From Reinekea blandensis MED297 (GTDB lineage: Bacteria; Pseudomonadota; Gammaproteobacteria; Pseudomonadales; Natronospirillaceae), in the NCBI RefSeq assembly GCF_000153185.1, contig NZ_AAOE01000038.1, positions 1 through 33,339 of the forward strand: a DNA stretch of 33,339 nt. The letters run 5' to 3'. Below the pieces are notes generated by a model that did not search any database, was not told where the DNA came from, and saw nothing but the letters and a program-made list of their open reading frames with translations. Both the position numbers and the translations under genes were made by a program. Shown in pieces: positions 12,622 to 21,370 of the stretch (its first letter is position 1; each line of letters opens with the position of its first letter).

Positions 12622-12966
12622 ATGAAATTACGTCAAATTATATCGAGCTTTATCGTTGCTTTGTCGCTGGCATTTGCAGTGGTGCCTGCGGTAAGTGCGG
12701 ATATTCAGATTGTTGGATCGGATGGGAAGGCCGTTCAAGCTGATGTGGACGAAGATAAGATCAATGCCGGCGTAGGAAAAGTCGTCTTTTGGGGCGGGAT
12801 TATTTTCGGGGGAGTTGTCACGATTGGTTTGGTGATTTGTGGCATCGCGATGGCGATGGGTAAACGCCAGTTTGTTCAGGAGCATATGGTCAACATCATC
12901 GGGGCAATCCTATTGTTCGCTTTTGGTGGAGGGGCCGCCGCATCAATTATCGCTGCCGTTTCCTAA
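12622..12966 (+). CDS. virB2: VirB2-like pilin
   Basis: 114 aa. A signal peptide (about 1-26, ending AVVPAVSA) is followed by a short hydrophilic stretch and two hydrophobic helices (VVFWGGIIFGGVVTIGLVIC; MVNIIGAILLFAFGGGAA) joined by a basic loop GKRQF. This is the plan of T4SS major pilins, which wait in the inner membrane and are polymerised into the pilus. The ATG at 12622 has aaaggag nine bases upstream; a longer frame from 12565 overlaps the previous gene and is not supported. It is directly followed by the VirB3-like gene (TAATG overlap at 12964-12968), the usual order. Confidence 0.8.
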   Translation: MKLRQIISSFIVALSLAFAVVPAVSADIQIVGSDGKAVQADVDEDKINAGVGKVVFWGGIIFGGVVTIGLVICGIAMAMGKRQFVQEHMVNIIGAILLFAFGGGAAASIIAAVS

Positions 12967-13241
12967 TGTACAGCTTTAATCAGCGCTTTCGACCGCCTCA
13001 GTGGTTTGGGCTACCGGCTTACACGCTATTTGGGTGCATCGCCCTGGTATTAGCCCTGGTCTTTGTGGTTTACCTCATGGTAATCGCGGGACTTTGGGGA
13101 GTGCTCGCTGCGCCGATGTTAGCGTTTCCGTTCTGGCTGATTCGCTATGGATTAAAAATCGACAAGATCTATTTCATCCAATATGCGATGAGCCAGGGCC
13201 GGCAAGATCAAAACACTCGAACACTTGGATTTAAGGAATAA
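12966..13241 (+). CDS. virB3: VirB3-like inner-membrane protein
   Basis: 91 aa. Two adjacent membrane helices (about 17-42 and 44-60) are followed by a conserved-type cytosolic tail (YGLKIDKIYFIQYAMSQGR). VirB3/TraL proteins have this size and hairpin shape and anchor the VirB4 ATPase. The gene lies between the pilin and VirB4, overlapping the pilin stop by one base and 6 bases before VirB4. Family assignment rests on size, topology and position rather than on a strong motif. Confidence 0.7.
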   Translation: MYSFNQRFRPPQWFGLPAYTLFGCIALVLALVFVVYLMVIAGLWGVLAAPMLAFPFWLIRYGLKIDKIYFIQYAMSQGRQDQNTRTLGFKE

Positions 13242-13247
13242 TCCGAA

Positions 13248-15680
13248 ATGAAGAAATACAGCGACCTCTACAGTTGGCGTTATCCGGTCGATGAGTATTG
13301 CATTGGTCACCATGATGGCGTGGTGAGTATTGCGATCGGTTGGGAAGGTTACCGGTTTGAAATGCTTTCTGACGATCAGAAAATCGCAGAAGCGTTTAAC
13401 TTGTATCAACTGTTGAGCCGCTTGAATACCGAGTGGGTGGTTGAGTTTCATCTGTTCCGGGAATATGACCACCGTCTTGCCGAGAAGTATCTGGCGAAAT
13501 CTGGCCAGTTCCAGAGAGCTCATGAGTTTGGTGGTTTTTTACGTGAGCAGATGGCGCACCATGTCGCCGCTTATGGCATGACCAACACACCCTGCATCAT
13601 TGTCACCACGAAGCCTCAGATCCCTGCCATGGCGCTGTTTAAGCCGAAGCTCGACTTTGAGCAGCAAGCACGCAGGGCAGAGACACTGCGGAGCGATTTG
13701 GAAGATTTTCTTAGGTTCTTACCCAAAGCTCATTTTCTGGGTGTCGATGACTATTGGGATGTCTTGGTGCGTTCCAGCGATCGGGATCGACACCGGACGC
13801 AAGGGCATCTGAACTTTGACGGCCGATTTCATATTAATGATGTCGTAGCCGCCACAAAGCCCGAGTGGACTGGACAATTCTTAAAGCTGGGCGAAACCTA
13901 TACTTGGGTTGGTCTGCTCGATATCTACCCGACTCAGATTCAGTATCCAGGTTGGGTTGAACCCATATTTGGCATGAGCGGTTGCGAGTTTCATTGCTCT
14001 CAAATCGTGAAGGGGACCAATACCAACTCTAAGATCACCAAATCCGCTGACGAGTTTGCCAAAGAGAAAGAGGCGTTGGGCCAGCGCGGGGCGGATTTCG
14101 CTCGTGGCAAATTACAGGGCAACCGGGATTTCCGCCAGTATGTCACGGATAACGATCTCGCTATTGTCGAAAATGCGTGGGTTTTGCATATCCATTCGCT
14201 GGACGAAACCGACTTAAAGAACACGATCCACGCCATCAATACGCAAATAGAGAGTCAGGGTGGGCGGTTTCAGTCCAATCGAGACCTCTCATATGCTTTC
14301 TGGCGCGTCGCACAACCAGGGCAAGGCTATCAAAGTCGATTCTTTCGGGATGATGCCCATGACCTGGTCGTTAATATGTGCCCCGTGACGACTTTTGATC
14401 AAGGTGTTGAACCTGAGTTGCTGCGTTTGACCGCACAGAATCAACTGGTGGGGTTGGGGAATATTCCGGACGCTGCTAACCATGGTTTCAAAGCTGCGAA
14501 AACCCGGTCTGGTAAAGGTGTTGAGGACGTCGCCGAGATCGCTGAAACCTATCCGCTGGGGGTTAATCACTACATCGCTGAAGTGGGTCCGTCGCACAAA
14601 TGGATAGTCGAGGCCTTTGGCGGAGATTATCTGGAGATTGACCCTGAAAACATGGTGATCAATCCGTTCCCGAACTATTCGGAAGCTGTGTACTTTGATG
14701 AAGATAATGATCGCCCACTGCCCACATTGATGGTCAGTACCATGATGACATCGCTGGCGTTCGTTTTGACCAATGGTGTGAAGACGTTTGAGGCGCTTGG
14801 GCCGGATGGCCAGCATATAAAAACTCGCGCCGATATCGCCTTACAGGCGCTCTACAGTGTGGCTATTCAGTCCGGCAAGCCAGGGGACGAAGCGCCGACG
14901 TTTGTTGATTACTTTGAAATCATTCATGCACTGTTGGACCAAGCGAAGGCGCAGGAAGATGAGCAAGACATCCATTGTTACGCGTTCCTGTATAAAAACC
15001 TTGAGTCATTTTTGAACAGCTCTGCAGGCCGGATCTATGACGGTAGTCGCAAGCAAATGAATCTCAATGGCTCATTAGTCGGGGTCGATTTCTATCCCTT
15101 AACCAAAACAGGCGACTCATACCTGTCCAACCTCTATCTGACCTCAACACTACTGCGTACGTCACAACTGGCCATGTCTGAATCAGCGCCGGCATTTTTG
15201 CGGCTGGATGAGCTACACGAGTTTTCGCGCATGGACCCGGAGCAAGTCTCCATTCTGTGTAATCAGATTGCACGAATGGGCGGTAAGGCTAACGCCTACC
15301 TGATGTTGATTTCCCAGGCGCTGGGCGATATCGATTTAACAGAAGGTGTTACCCAGTCCATGTTACACAAAGAGCTTTTGTACATGGAAAGCGGTCATCA
15401 AGAGATTACGAGAGTTTATGACATCCCACAAAAGGCCATTGACGTCTGGCGGAGCTTCCCAGATCCGAAGGCCGCAGGGCTCGACTACCGTCAGGCGGTC
15501 CGATTCCTGGGAGATAACCGGTTTTTCAATCTTCATTTGACGTTTCCGCAGGTGTTGCTGGACCTGGCAGACACCTCAAGAGCGTCGCTCGATTTAAAGG
15601 ATGAAATCGAGAAAATCACAAGCGATCCGTGGGAACGCTTACGTTTATTCAGAGAAAAAAAGGAACAGCATCATGCGTAA
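13248..15680 (+). CDS. virB4: VirB4/TraC-like T4SS ATPase with atypical P-loop
   Basis: 810 aa, the usual VirB4 length. The N-terminal half matches the VirB4/TraC adaptor domain (GCEFHCSQIVKG near residue 245). The ATPase half is recognisable from NHYIAEVGPSHKWIVEAFGG through DYLEIDPENMVINPFP, Walker B FLRLDELHEF (Asp654-Glu655) and YLMLISQALGD. At the P-loop position the sequence is AKTRSGKG (residues 417-424): Gly-Lys is present but the Mg-binding Ser/Thr is Gly. VirB4 energises pilus assembly and transfer. With this change, ATP turnover may be impaired or unusual. The stop overlaps the VirB5-like start by 8 bases. Confidence 0.85.
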   Translation: MKKYSDLYSWRYPVDEYCIGHHDGVVSIAIGWEGYRFEMLSDDQKIAEAFNLYQLLSRLNTEWVVEFHLFREYDHRLAEKYLAKSGQFQRAHEFGGFLREQMAHHVAAYGMTNTPCIIVTTKPQIPAMALFKPKLDFEQQARRAETLRSDLEDFLRFLPKAHFLGVDDYWDVLVRSSDRDRHRTQGHLNFDGRFHINDVVAATKPEWTGQFLKLGETYTWVGLLDIYPTQIQYPGWVEPIFGMSGCEFHCSQIVKGTNTNSKITKSADEFAKEKEALGQRGADFARGKLQGNRDFRQYVTDNDLAIVENAWVLHIHSLDETDLKNTIHAINTQIESQGGRFQSNRDLSYAFWRVAQPGQGYQSRFFRDDAHDLVVNMCPVTTFDQGVEPELLRLTAQNQLVGLGNIPDAANHGFKAAKTRSGKGVEDVAEIAETYPLGVNHYIAEVGPSHKWIVEAFGGDYLEIDPENMVINPFPNYSEAVYFDEDNDRPLPTLMVSTMMTSLAFVLTNGVKTFEALGPDGQHIKTRADIALQALYSVAIQSGKPGDEAPTFVDYFEIIHALLDQAKAQEDEQDIHCYAFLYKNLESFLNSSAGRIYDGSRKQMNLNGSLVGVDFYPLTKTGDSYLSNLYLTSTLLRTSQLAMSESAPAFLRLDELHEFSRMDPEQVSILCNQIARMGGKANAYLMLISQALGDIDLTEGVTQSMLHKELLYMESGHQEITRVYDIPQKAIDVWRSFPDPKAAGLDYRQAVRFLGDNRFFNLHLTFPQVLLDLADTSRASLDLKDEIEKITSDPWERLRLFREKKEQHHA

Positions 15681-16485
15681 AACCCTCTTTTCCTCGATCT
15701 GTTTTTGTTGTTCTGCGGTAATGGCAGAGCCCCTGACCGGCATGGCTGAAGTCGCGAAACTGACGGAAATGATCACCACACTCAACAAACAGCTCACGGA
15801 GCTGAAAGACATGACCGACCTGCAGAAACAACTGTCTGAAATGGAACAGTTAGATTTGGTCAGGGAAGTCTCAGCGACCGGCGAGGCCATGTCTGACCTG
15901 GCCAACGCGTTGCAAGAAACCAGTCAGCTTACCCAAGACATTTACGGCAATATTGTTGGCGTTAACGATCAAATCAGTACCGTGCTGTATGACATTGAAA
16001 CCTATGCAGGCGGGTTCAGTGGGTACTTTAACCCTCAAGGATCAGGATTCAGTCGTGTTGATGAGGTTTTGGCGGACTTAAACGAAATCTCCAGTCACTT
16101 AGGCGCGCTGGACGATCAATATTGGACTGGATCTCCGGTTTTTGAGGTTCAGCCGAACACGGTACCGGGTGTAAATGAGGTGGTTGGTCGATCCAATGCA
16201 CTTGCGGATGACCTGTCGACCACGACCGACTTGGATAATGCGATTCAGCAAACAACCCGAAAAATCGTAGATGAAGGCATGTCTGCTGATGACGCACAGC
16301 GGTTGTCAGCCGAGCAGCTCAACCTAATTGCATTGCTGTTGACCCGCGATGCTTATCGGCAGATTGCCGATGATTCGGCAAGACTCAATGAACAGTCGGA
16401 TCGCGAGAAGCAACGGCAAGACGAGCGGGACTACTTTCGGTCCATGTACGTTAATCCCTACCTGATCGACGGGGAGGGGGACTGA
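15673..16485 (+). CDS. virB5: VirB5-like secreted/periplasmic protein
   Basis: 270 aa. A signal peptide (about 1-17, MRKTLFSSICFCCSAVMA) is followed by a long helical, Gln/Leu-rich region (MITTLNKQLTELKDMTDLQK), like VirB5/TraC minor pilus-tip proteins. A Gly/Tyr/Phe-rich segment lies in the middle (TYAGGFSGYFNPQGSGFSR), and the C-terminal helix is charged (LNEQSDREKQRQDERDYFR). The ATG at 15673 has aaaaagga upstream; longer in-frame starts fall inside virB4. It lies between VirB4 and VirB6, the standard location. Confidence 0.7.
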   Translation: MRKTLFSSICFCCSAVMAEPLTGMAEVAKLTEMITTLNKQLTELKDMTDLQKQLSEMEQLDLVREVSATGEAMSDLANALQETSQLTQDIYGNIVGVNDQISTVLYDIETYAGGFSGYFNPQGSGFSRVDEVLADLNEISSHLGALDDQYWTGSPVFEVQPNTVPGVNEVVGRSNALADDLSTTTDLDNAIQQTTRKIVDEGMSADDAQRLSAEQLNLIALLLTRDAYRQIADDSARLNEQSDREKQRQDERDYFRSMYVNPYLIDGEGD

Positions 16486-17963
16486 TGATTGCTGAGAACT
16501 CCGCTCAGTTGTGGTTTTTGGTCAGAGAGGCCTTGTCACCTGATTACCTGTATCAGTATGCCTTCCAGGGCGCCGTGGGTATGTCGGTGCTTGCGCCCGT
16601 CCTCTTCGGTCTGAGCATCGCGATGCGCTCTGGGACGAGTCTGTTTGCTTCGCTCAAGGGTGATACCGGGGATGTCCGTAAAGCGTGGTTGCAGCTCATT
16701 GTCGTTGCTTTCGCGTATGGTCTTTATCTCACGCTGGGTTACGCGTTTTTATCGATTGTGGTCGATGTGTGGCGTTCCTTTGGGTCTTTTTCCAATGGCA
16801 GTCGTTCCATTGAAGCGATTTTCTTTGATGCCTTTGCCCATGCTGAGCAGCAGGATTCATCGTTGTGGGATATGGCCAAAGAGGGCGCATCATTCTTTAT
16901 TTTTATAGGCGCCGAGATCTTCCGTATTGGTTACACGATGATTTCGATGTTTCTGAGCTACGCCCATGCCATTTTGTTCGCTGTTCTCTTTATGACTGGC
17001 CCCATCGTTATTCCGTTGAGCATGATCAAACAGTTCGACTTCACTAAAGGTTGGGCGACCGGCTGGAAGGTCGTAATCTTTTGGCCGATTTTTGAGGTGA
17101 TGTTACGGACTTTGACACAGATTCCGTTCATGGAAGTTGCGTCGGTCATCGAAAATTCCACCGCATCAGGTGGCAGTATGAAAATCATCATCTTTACCTC
17201 GATGATCATCATATATGGGTTGGCTGGCGCTATAGCGGTCATGGTGCCGTTTTTCACCAATGCATTGGTGACGGGTGCAGGTATCGTTGCATCTGCTGTC
17301 GCACCAATGGTCGGTGGCGCCATTGCGGCTACTGGGATGCTGGGCAGTGCTATGAAACAGGGCGCGACCAGCGGAGGTGGCGCGCTTAAATCAGCGGCTG
17401 GCGCCGCCGTGCCGGCGTCCGCTGCGGCACTCGCATCAAGCATCAACCAGCAAGGGCCGAGCATCTTGAAAAATACCGTGGCGAACTCGCAGTTCGGTAA
17501 GCAGATGGGTCAGCTCGGTAAAGATCTTAAGGCATCTGTCGCACCGGTGACCAAACCGTTGGCTGGGGCGACAAAGGCAACGGCGGATGCGGTGGGTCGC
17601 GGTGTTGGGTTGGATACCGAACAGGTGGCCTCTGACATCAAAAGCCTATCCACAAATTCTGGCACTGACGTTAAGTCGCCGTCTGGCGGTAAAAAACAAT
17701 CGAGCAGCCGTCCATCACCGCGCACCTCTGGATCGACGTCCCGGCCTGCCAAGGCCGCTGCAATGTCTACGGCAACATCCAGTATTGCCGAGCCGGACGG
17801 TGAGAGCAGTATGACCTCTAAAACGTCAGAGGTTTCGAAGGCGAGCGACACCGCCCAGGAAATGTCTAAGCCGAAACCCAAACCAAAGCCCAAAAGTAAG
17901 GCAGCGGCTCAGGCTAAGCGCGGCGCAATCGTTAACCAGGTTAAAAAGGCTAAGAAGGACTGA
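16485..17963 (+). CDS. virB6: VirB6/TrbL-like polytopic channel protein
   Basis: 492 aa. Five or six membrane helices occupy about residues 25-280, with a periplasmic loop around residues 100-130. The C-terminal 200 residues are low-complexity, Ala/Ser/Thr/Lys-rich (for example SSSRPSPRTSGSTSRPAKAA) and end in a Lys/Pro-rich tail (KPKPKPKPKSKAAAQ). VirB6/TrbL proteins form part of the inner-membrane channel, and long polar C-terminal tails are common. The start overlaps the VirB5-like stop (TGATG at 16483-16487). Confidence 0.8.
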   Translation: MIAENSAQLWFLVREALSPDYLYQYAFQGAVGMSVLAPVLFGLSIAMRSGTSLFASLKGDTGDVRKAWLQLIVVAFAYGLYLTLGYAFLSIVVDVWRSFGSFSNGSRSIEAIFFDAFAHAEQQDSSLWDMAKEGASFFIFIGAEIFRIGYTMISMFLSYAHAILFAVLFMTGPIVIPLSMIKQFDFTKGWATGWKVVIFWPIFEVMLRTLTQIPFMEVASVIENSTASGGSMKIIIFTSMIIIYGLAGAIAVMVPFFTNALVTGAGIVASAVAPMVGGAIAATGMLGSAMKQGATSGGGALKSAAGAAVPASAAALASSINQQGPSILKNTVANSQFGKQMGQLGKDLKASVAPVTKPLAGATKATADAVGRGVGLDTEQVASDIKSLSTNSGTDVKSPSGGKKQSSSRPSPRTSGSTSRPAKAAAMSTATSSIAEPDGESSMTSKTSEVSKASDTAQEMSKPKPKPKPKSKAAAQAKRGAIVNQVKKAKKD

Positions 17964-17968
17964 AGGCA

Positions 17969-18625
17969 ATGGAGACTACATCCGTAAATAATGGCGGTGC
18001 GAATAATCCGTCGTTAACGCTGCATCAGCGTGTTGCGATGCAGGGAGTTTTTGGCTGGGTTGCGGCGTTCGTAATGCTGGTCATTTTGTTAGTCAATAAC
18101 TTCATGTTGGCCCGTGAAGACAAGGAGGTGCTGGCCGTCGATCCCGCTACAAATAGAGTCATCGGGAGCGTGATTTTTGACGAAGCACGGGTTCGGAGCG
18201 TCAGCCAGATCAATAAAGATCTGAAAGGGTGGCTCAGTGCCTACAATTCCTTGAATGCAGAGACCGTTTGGGAAGATGCTCAAATCGCCATCAACCATAT
18301 GGAAGACAGCTTGGCTGAGGCCACCTTTAAACGCTGGACAGAGCTAAGTCAGGAACAAAAGGAAAAAGGCCAAGCGATGCCTTACCTGCAGCAGATCGAA
18401 GCCTCGGGTAATGTCGCCCGGGTGGTCTTTAACGATGAAGAATCAACACTCAGACGCGATGATCGTGTCCCGACGCTTTTCTACGGTGAGATCCAGTTCG
18501 ACATTATTTCGGGGATTGTGAACCCGACAAAACGCACCTTGCGACAGTCGATAAAGTTCAATCTCGTTCCCCGTTCAGAAAATAATTCGCTGGGTATGGA
18601 GGTGATCGATGTTCAAGACATCTAA
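17969..18625 (+). CDS. virB8: VirB8/TraE-like assembly factor
   Basis: 218 aa. A short cytosolic N-terminus is followed by one membrane helix (about 27-46, GWVAAFVMLVILLVNNFMLA) and a periplasmic domain of about 165 residues of alternating helices and strands. It is bitopic like VirB8/TraE. The end of the domain (FYGEIQFDIISGIVNPTKRT) fits the family's strand-rich core. VirB8 nucleates the channel and contacts VirB9 and VirB10. It starts 5 bases after VirB6, and its 3' end overlaps the next gene by 17 bases. Confidence 0.75.
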   Translation: METTSVNNGGANNPSLTLHQRVAMQGVFGWVAAFVMLVILLVNNFMLAREDKEVLAVDPATNRVIGSVIFDEARVRSVSQINKDLKGWLSAYNSLNAETVWEDAQIAINHMEDSLAEATFKRWTELSQEQKEKGQAMPYLQQIEASGNVARVVFNDEESTLRRDDRVPTLFYGEIQFDIISGIVNPTKRTLRQSIKFNLVPRSENNSLGMEVIDVQDI

Positions 18626-19592
18626 GGCCATCATTGTTGGGTTTGCTCTGCTCGCAACCCTTACGAGTGCTGATCCGTTGGATCAGAAACGAACCGGAGT
18701 CGATGGCGAAGCCACAGTCGAGAACTTAACCGAGTTTTTTAAGCCAAAAGAGCTATCACCTTTCACCAGTATGCGTATCAAAGTAATGCCGGATCGTGGT
18801 ACTCGCCTGATTTTCCCGTTCTCACTGACCGATGAAAATCTGAAACCGACATTGAACATTTTCAATGCGAACAGCTCGGTTTTTAAGGTCACTGAAGATG
18901 AAGAGCGAATTACTGGTCAGCCCGTTCTCGACATTGAGTACGTCGAAGAGCCAGCGGAGATTCAGCGGAGATTTAAGGAGGAGGGAGGATTTAGGCCTAT
19001 TTTGGGTCAAATTCAGATTTCAATCGGTGGCTACTATATTGCCATTGAACTGGAATCGACCCTGAAACCCAATGACGTGGTGCCTAATTACGTGTTCCAG
19101 CTTTCCGAAGAAAAGCGTGAGCATTTGATCGATCTTGCGGTAGATCGGCATAAGCAGGCCCTGGATATGGAGTATAAAGCCCGCTTTGATGCACTGGACG
19201 AGGAGGCGGAAAAGCGAACGATCAAATACGTTGCCGACCTGATTGCTCAGGACCCAGAGACTAAGTGGATCAAGGTAGAGGAAGAAAGCGCTGATCAACA
19301 GATCAGCCTGTATGTCGAGCGTTTTGAATACTTCAATGATCGATATGGCGTTATCCGATTCGAAGTCTCGAATCAGTCGGGGCGCGGTATGGAAATTAGT
19401 GATATTCAATTCATTGGTTTGGTCGATGAGGTAGAAGAAAAAATCGATGGCTACAGTAACTGCGTGGATTGGCTTGAGAAGCGTGAGACCCGCCAATGTG
19501 TTTTTGTTACCCAGAACTTAGGGGTCCATCGATTTAACAAGATGGAAACCGTCATCAGCGGTGAGGAGGACTCATGGTCAATCGTCTGGTAG
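18609..19592 (+). CDS. virB9: VirB9/TraK-like outer-membrane-complex protein
   Basis: 327 aa. A signal peptide (about 1-21, ending LLATLTSA) is followed by a strand-rich periplasmic region. Its repeated features, for example FTSMRIKVMPDRGTRLIFPF (residues 53-72) and a later YVERFEYFNDRYGVIRFEVS, are of the kind seen in VirB9/TraK. Between them lies a charged helical segment (about 165-215). Assignment rests mainly on position between VirB8- and VirB10-like genes, signal peptide and fold pattern. The start overlaps VirB8 by 17 bases and the stop overlaps the VirB10-like gene by 19. Confidence 0.6.
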   Translation: MFKTSKAIIVGFALLATLTSADPLDQKRTGVDGEATVENLTEFFKPKELSPFTSMRIKVMPDRGTRLIFPFSLTDENLKPTLNIFNANSSVFKVTEDEERITGQPVLDIEYVEEPAEIQRRFKEEGGFRPILGQIQISIGGYYIAIELESTLKPNDVVPNYVFQLSEEKREHLIDLAVDRHKQALDMEYKARFDALDEEAEKRTIKYVADLIAQDPETKWIKVEEESADQQISLYVERFEYFNDRYGVIRFEVSNQSGRGMEISDIQFIGLVDEVEEKIDGYSNCVDWLEKRETRQCVFVTQNLGVHRFNKMETVISGEEDSWSIVW

Positions 19593-20815
19593 TTCGCGGA
19601 TGCCTGGCAATGATGTGCCTTGCGGGTGCTCATGCAGGTAATTTCACTATTGAGGACTTAAAGGGAGCCTCAAATGCCAATCAGGACGCGTTCAGTTCAT
19701 CCTCACAGCGGCTGAAGTCCCTGCAAAACCAGGGATTGGAAGTTTTGGATCATAACTCAGTGATTTATGAGATCAGTGATCGAACGTTTCCGGGGTATAT
19801 TCTACCGAATGGAACTGTTGTCCCAGCGATCGTTAACTCAGTCACGGGTGACCGCAAACCGGCTTGCTTGGACAAGTACTTTCAGCGGCACCTGGCCGAG
19901 TATGATCCAGCCAGCGGCATGGTAACCTGTAAGATTCGAGAGGCGGACTTGCTCGACGTTGCCGATAATCAGAAGTCGGTCGGCAGCAAAATCGCGCGAC
20001 CGCAACCCGGCACTCCGGTTCCAGAACCAGAAGCCGATGCACCAGTGTTGGTGGAAAAGCATTCAGAGGAGCCCGTGGTAAATCCTGTTCCAGTTCCAGA
20101 TACGCCTGTAGAGCCTCCTGAAACACAATCGGAACCCAAGGCGAACGCATCCATCGAACCGCGCGATTCTCGCCCTCGGCATGCGCCGGCGCAAACGCCT
20201 GCACCGCCCAAGCAGAGCCTACCCGACGATCTTTACTTGCCACCTATTCGATCTGCAGGTACCAGTAACTCTTCTGGTTTAACCATGGTGAGTAGCACTG
20301 AAAACGACTTTGGTGTGACTAAGGGAACATGGGTGTCAGCTGAGATCCAGCGCCGAGTGCGTTCCAGCGATCGAGGTGAAATCGAGCTTCACACCCTAGA
20401 AACCATCTATGGTGAAAAGAAGACCATTCCCGCGGGTACGCGGTTGTTTGCAACACCGTCGTTCAATGGTGGATCTCAGCGATTGGATCTGACGGTCACG
20501 AACTTCATTTTTGAAGGTGAAACTGAATCCATGAAGGCCGTCGTCTATGATCGATCAAAGGAGTTTGGTATTGCTGGCAAACTGATTCGTGATCGTGAAA
20601 GTGAGGTGGCCTCCGCCGGCAGTGAAGCCCTGATGGCCACTGTGGGCAGTGCGGTCTCCAATATTCCATTTGCGGGCGATCCACTGTCCGAAGGGGCGGA
20701 GTCGATGACAGACTCTATGATTGGCTATGAATCTGGCTATCTTCCGGATGCTCGCGCAGCCGTTGTTGAAGTGCCTCCTCAAGTCGTATACATCCAAATT
20801 ATGGCGAGTTTTTAA
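19574..20815 (+). CDS. virB10: VirB10/TraB-like protein with a cleavable signal peptide
   Basis: 413 aa. The C-terminal domain (about 240-410) has the VirB10 pattern: GTWVSAEIQRRVRSSDRGEI, IPAGTRLFATPSFNGGSQRL, and YDRSKEFGIAGKLI. A long Pro/Glu-rich spacer (about 140-225) crosses the periplasm. Instead of the usual cytosolic tail and single inner-membrane helix, the N-terminus looks like a cleavable signal peptide (LVVRGCLAMMCLAGAHAGNF). That would leave the protein unanchored from the inner membrane. Residues 45-120 form an extra domain with two Cys (97 and 118). VirB10 normally spans both membranes and senses ATPase energy, so this topology is unusual. Confidence 0.7.
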   Translation: MVNRLVVRGCLAMMCLAGAHAGNFTIEDLKGASNANQDAFSSSSQRLKSLQNQGLEVLDHNSVIYEISDRTFPGYILPNGTVVPAIVNSVTGDRKPACLDKYFQRHLAEYDPASGMVTCKIREADLLDVADNQKSVGSKIARPQPGTPVPEPEADAPVLVEKHSEEPVVNPVPVPDTPVEPPETQSEPKANASIEPRDSRPRHAPAQTPAPPKQSLPDDLYLPPIRSAGTSNSSGLTMVSSTENDFGVTKGTWVSAEIQRRVRSSDRGEIELHTLETIYGEKKTIPAGTRLFATPSFNGGSQRLDLTVTNFIFEGETESMKAVVYDRSKEFGIAGKLIRDRESEVASAGSEALMATVGSAVSNIPFAGDPLSEGAESMTDSMIGYESGYLPDARAAVVEVPPQVVYIQIMASF

Positions 20816-20816
20816 A

Positions 20817-21227
20817 TTGAAAAAGAAATACTTCTCAGCGGACGAGCTACGGCATCTGACTGATGCGAAAGGGTGGAGCGAATCCACATTAAAGGCCCAT
20901 TTGGGGGTCCGGAAAGCAGTTCTCGATGACATGTTTGAGAACGGAACTGACGATCCGAAAGTTGTCAGCCGTTTGAATGCCTTGGAGCACAATCTTCACG
21001 AACAGCAGTCGTTTACAGCCCAGGACTTCCAGGATTTGATGGCGGAGTTGGGCATAGAGTCGAATGATGTGGCGTGTCACATCGATATTTCTCGTTCAGC
21101 CGTAGGGCGTATGGCCTCATTGTCTGACGATTACGAAGTATCACCGGTCTTAAGAAAGTTGCTCCGACTGATGGCGCACCTGGAGAAAAACGGCATCAAG
21201 ACATTGGATCTCGTCTCAGGCTTGTAG
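20817..21227 (+). CDS. helix-turn-helix protein at the end of the transfer operon
   Basis: 136 aa. Two helical DNA-binding-like segments are seen: WSESTLKAHLGVRKAVLDDM near the N-terminus and LGIESNDVACHIDISRSAVG further on. The C-terminus is helical (VLRKLLRLMAHLEKNG). It is probably a regulator of the operon. The start is uncertain: a TTG at 20817, one base after the VirB10 stop, gives a Lys-rich N-terminus. Longer in-frame starts from 20721 would overlap virB10 by about 95 bases. No clear ribosome-binding site helps decide. Confidence 0.5.
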   Translation: MKKKYFSADELRHLTDAKGWSESTLKAHLGVRKAVLDDMFENGTDDPKVVSRLNALEHNLHEQQSFTAQDFQDLMAELGIESNDVACHIDISRSAVGRMASLSDDYEVSPVLRKLLRLMAHLEKNGIKTLDLVSGL

Positions 21228-21331
21228 CCTGTTAGATCCAGCAGTTTCGCGCGTCAAATCGAAAGGTTTTAATGGAAAGCGTGATACAAGTCTAAAACAT
21301 TCTTGTGTTATTTTTGAAAACATAAGGGTTC

Positions 21332-21370
21332 TATAATATAGTTTCACTGAGTGTAGGGAAGGGCTCAGTG
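21332..21370 (+). promoter_or_regulatory. promoter -10 and hairpin/operator before the TrfB-like gene
   Basis: A perfect -10 TATAAT (21332-21337) lacks a good -35 at 17 bp. Eight bases later an inverted repeat begins, CACTGAG (21345-21351) and CTCAGTG (21364-21370), with a 12-base spacer of purine-rich sequence that contains a possible ribosome-binding site (gggaaggg). The right arm ends on the first base of the GTG start. This could be an autoregulatory operator or an RNA hairpin controlling translation. Confidence 0.5.

Noticed and set aside
13248-15680. VirB4 P-loop change as a frameshift or sequencing artefact
   Set aside because: The reading frame is intact on both sides and surrounding motifs are in frame. 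A point error cannot be excluded without other isolates, so it is kept as a finding.
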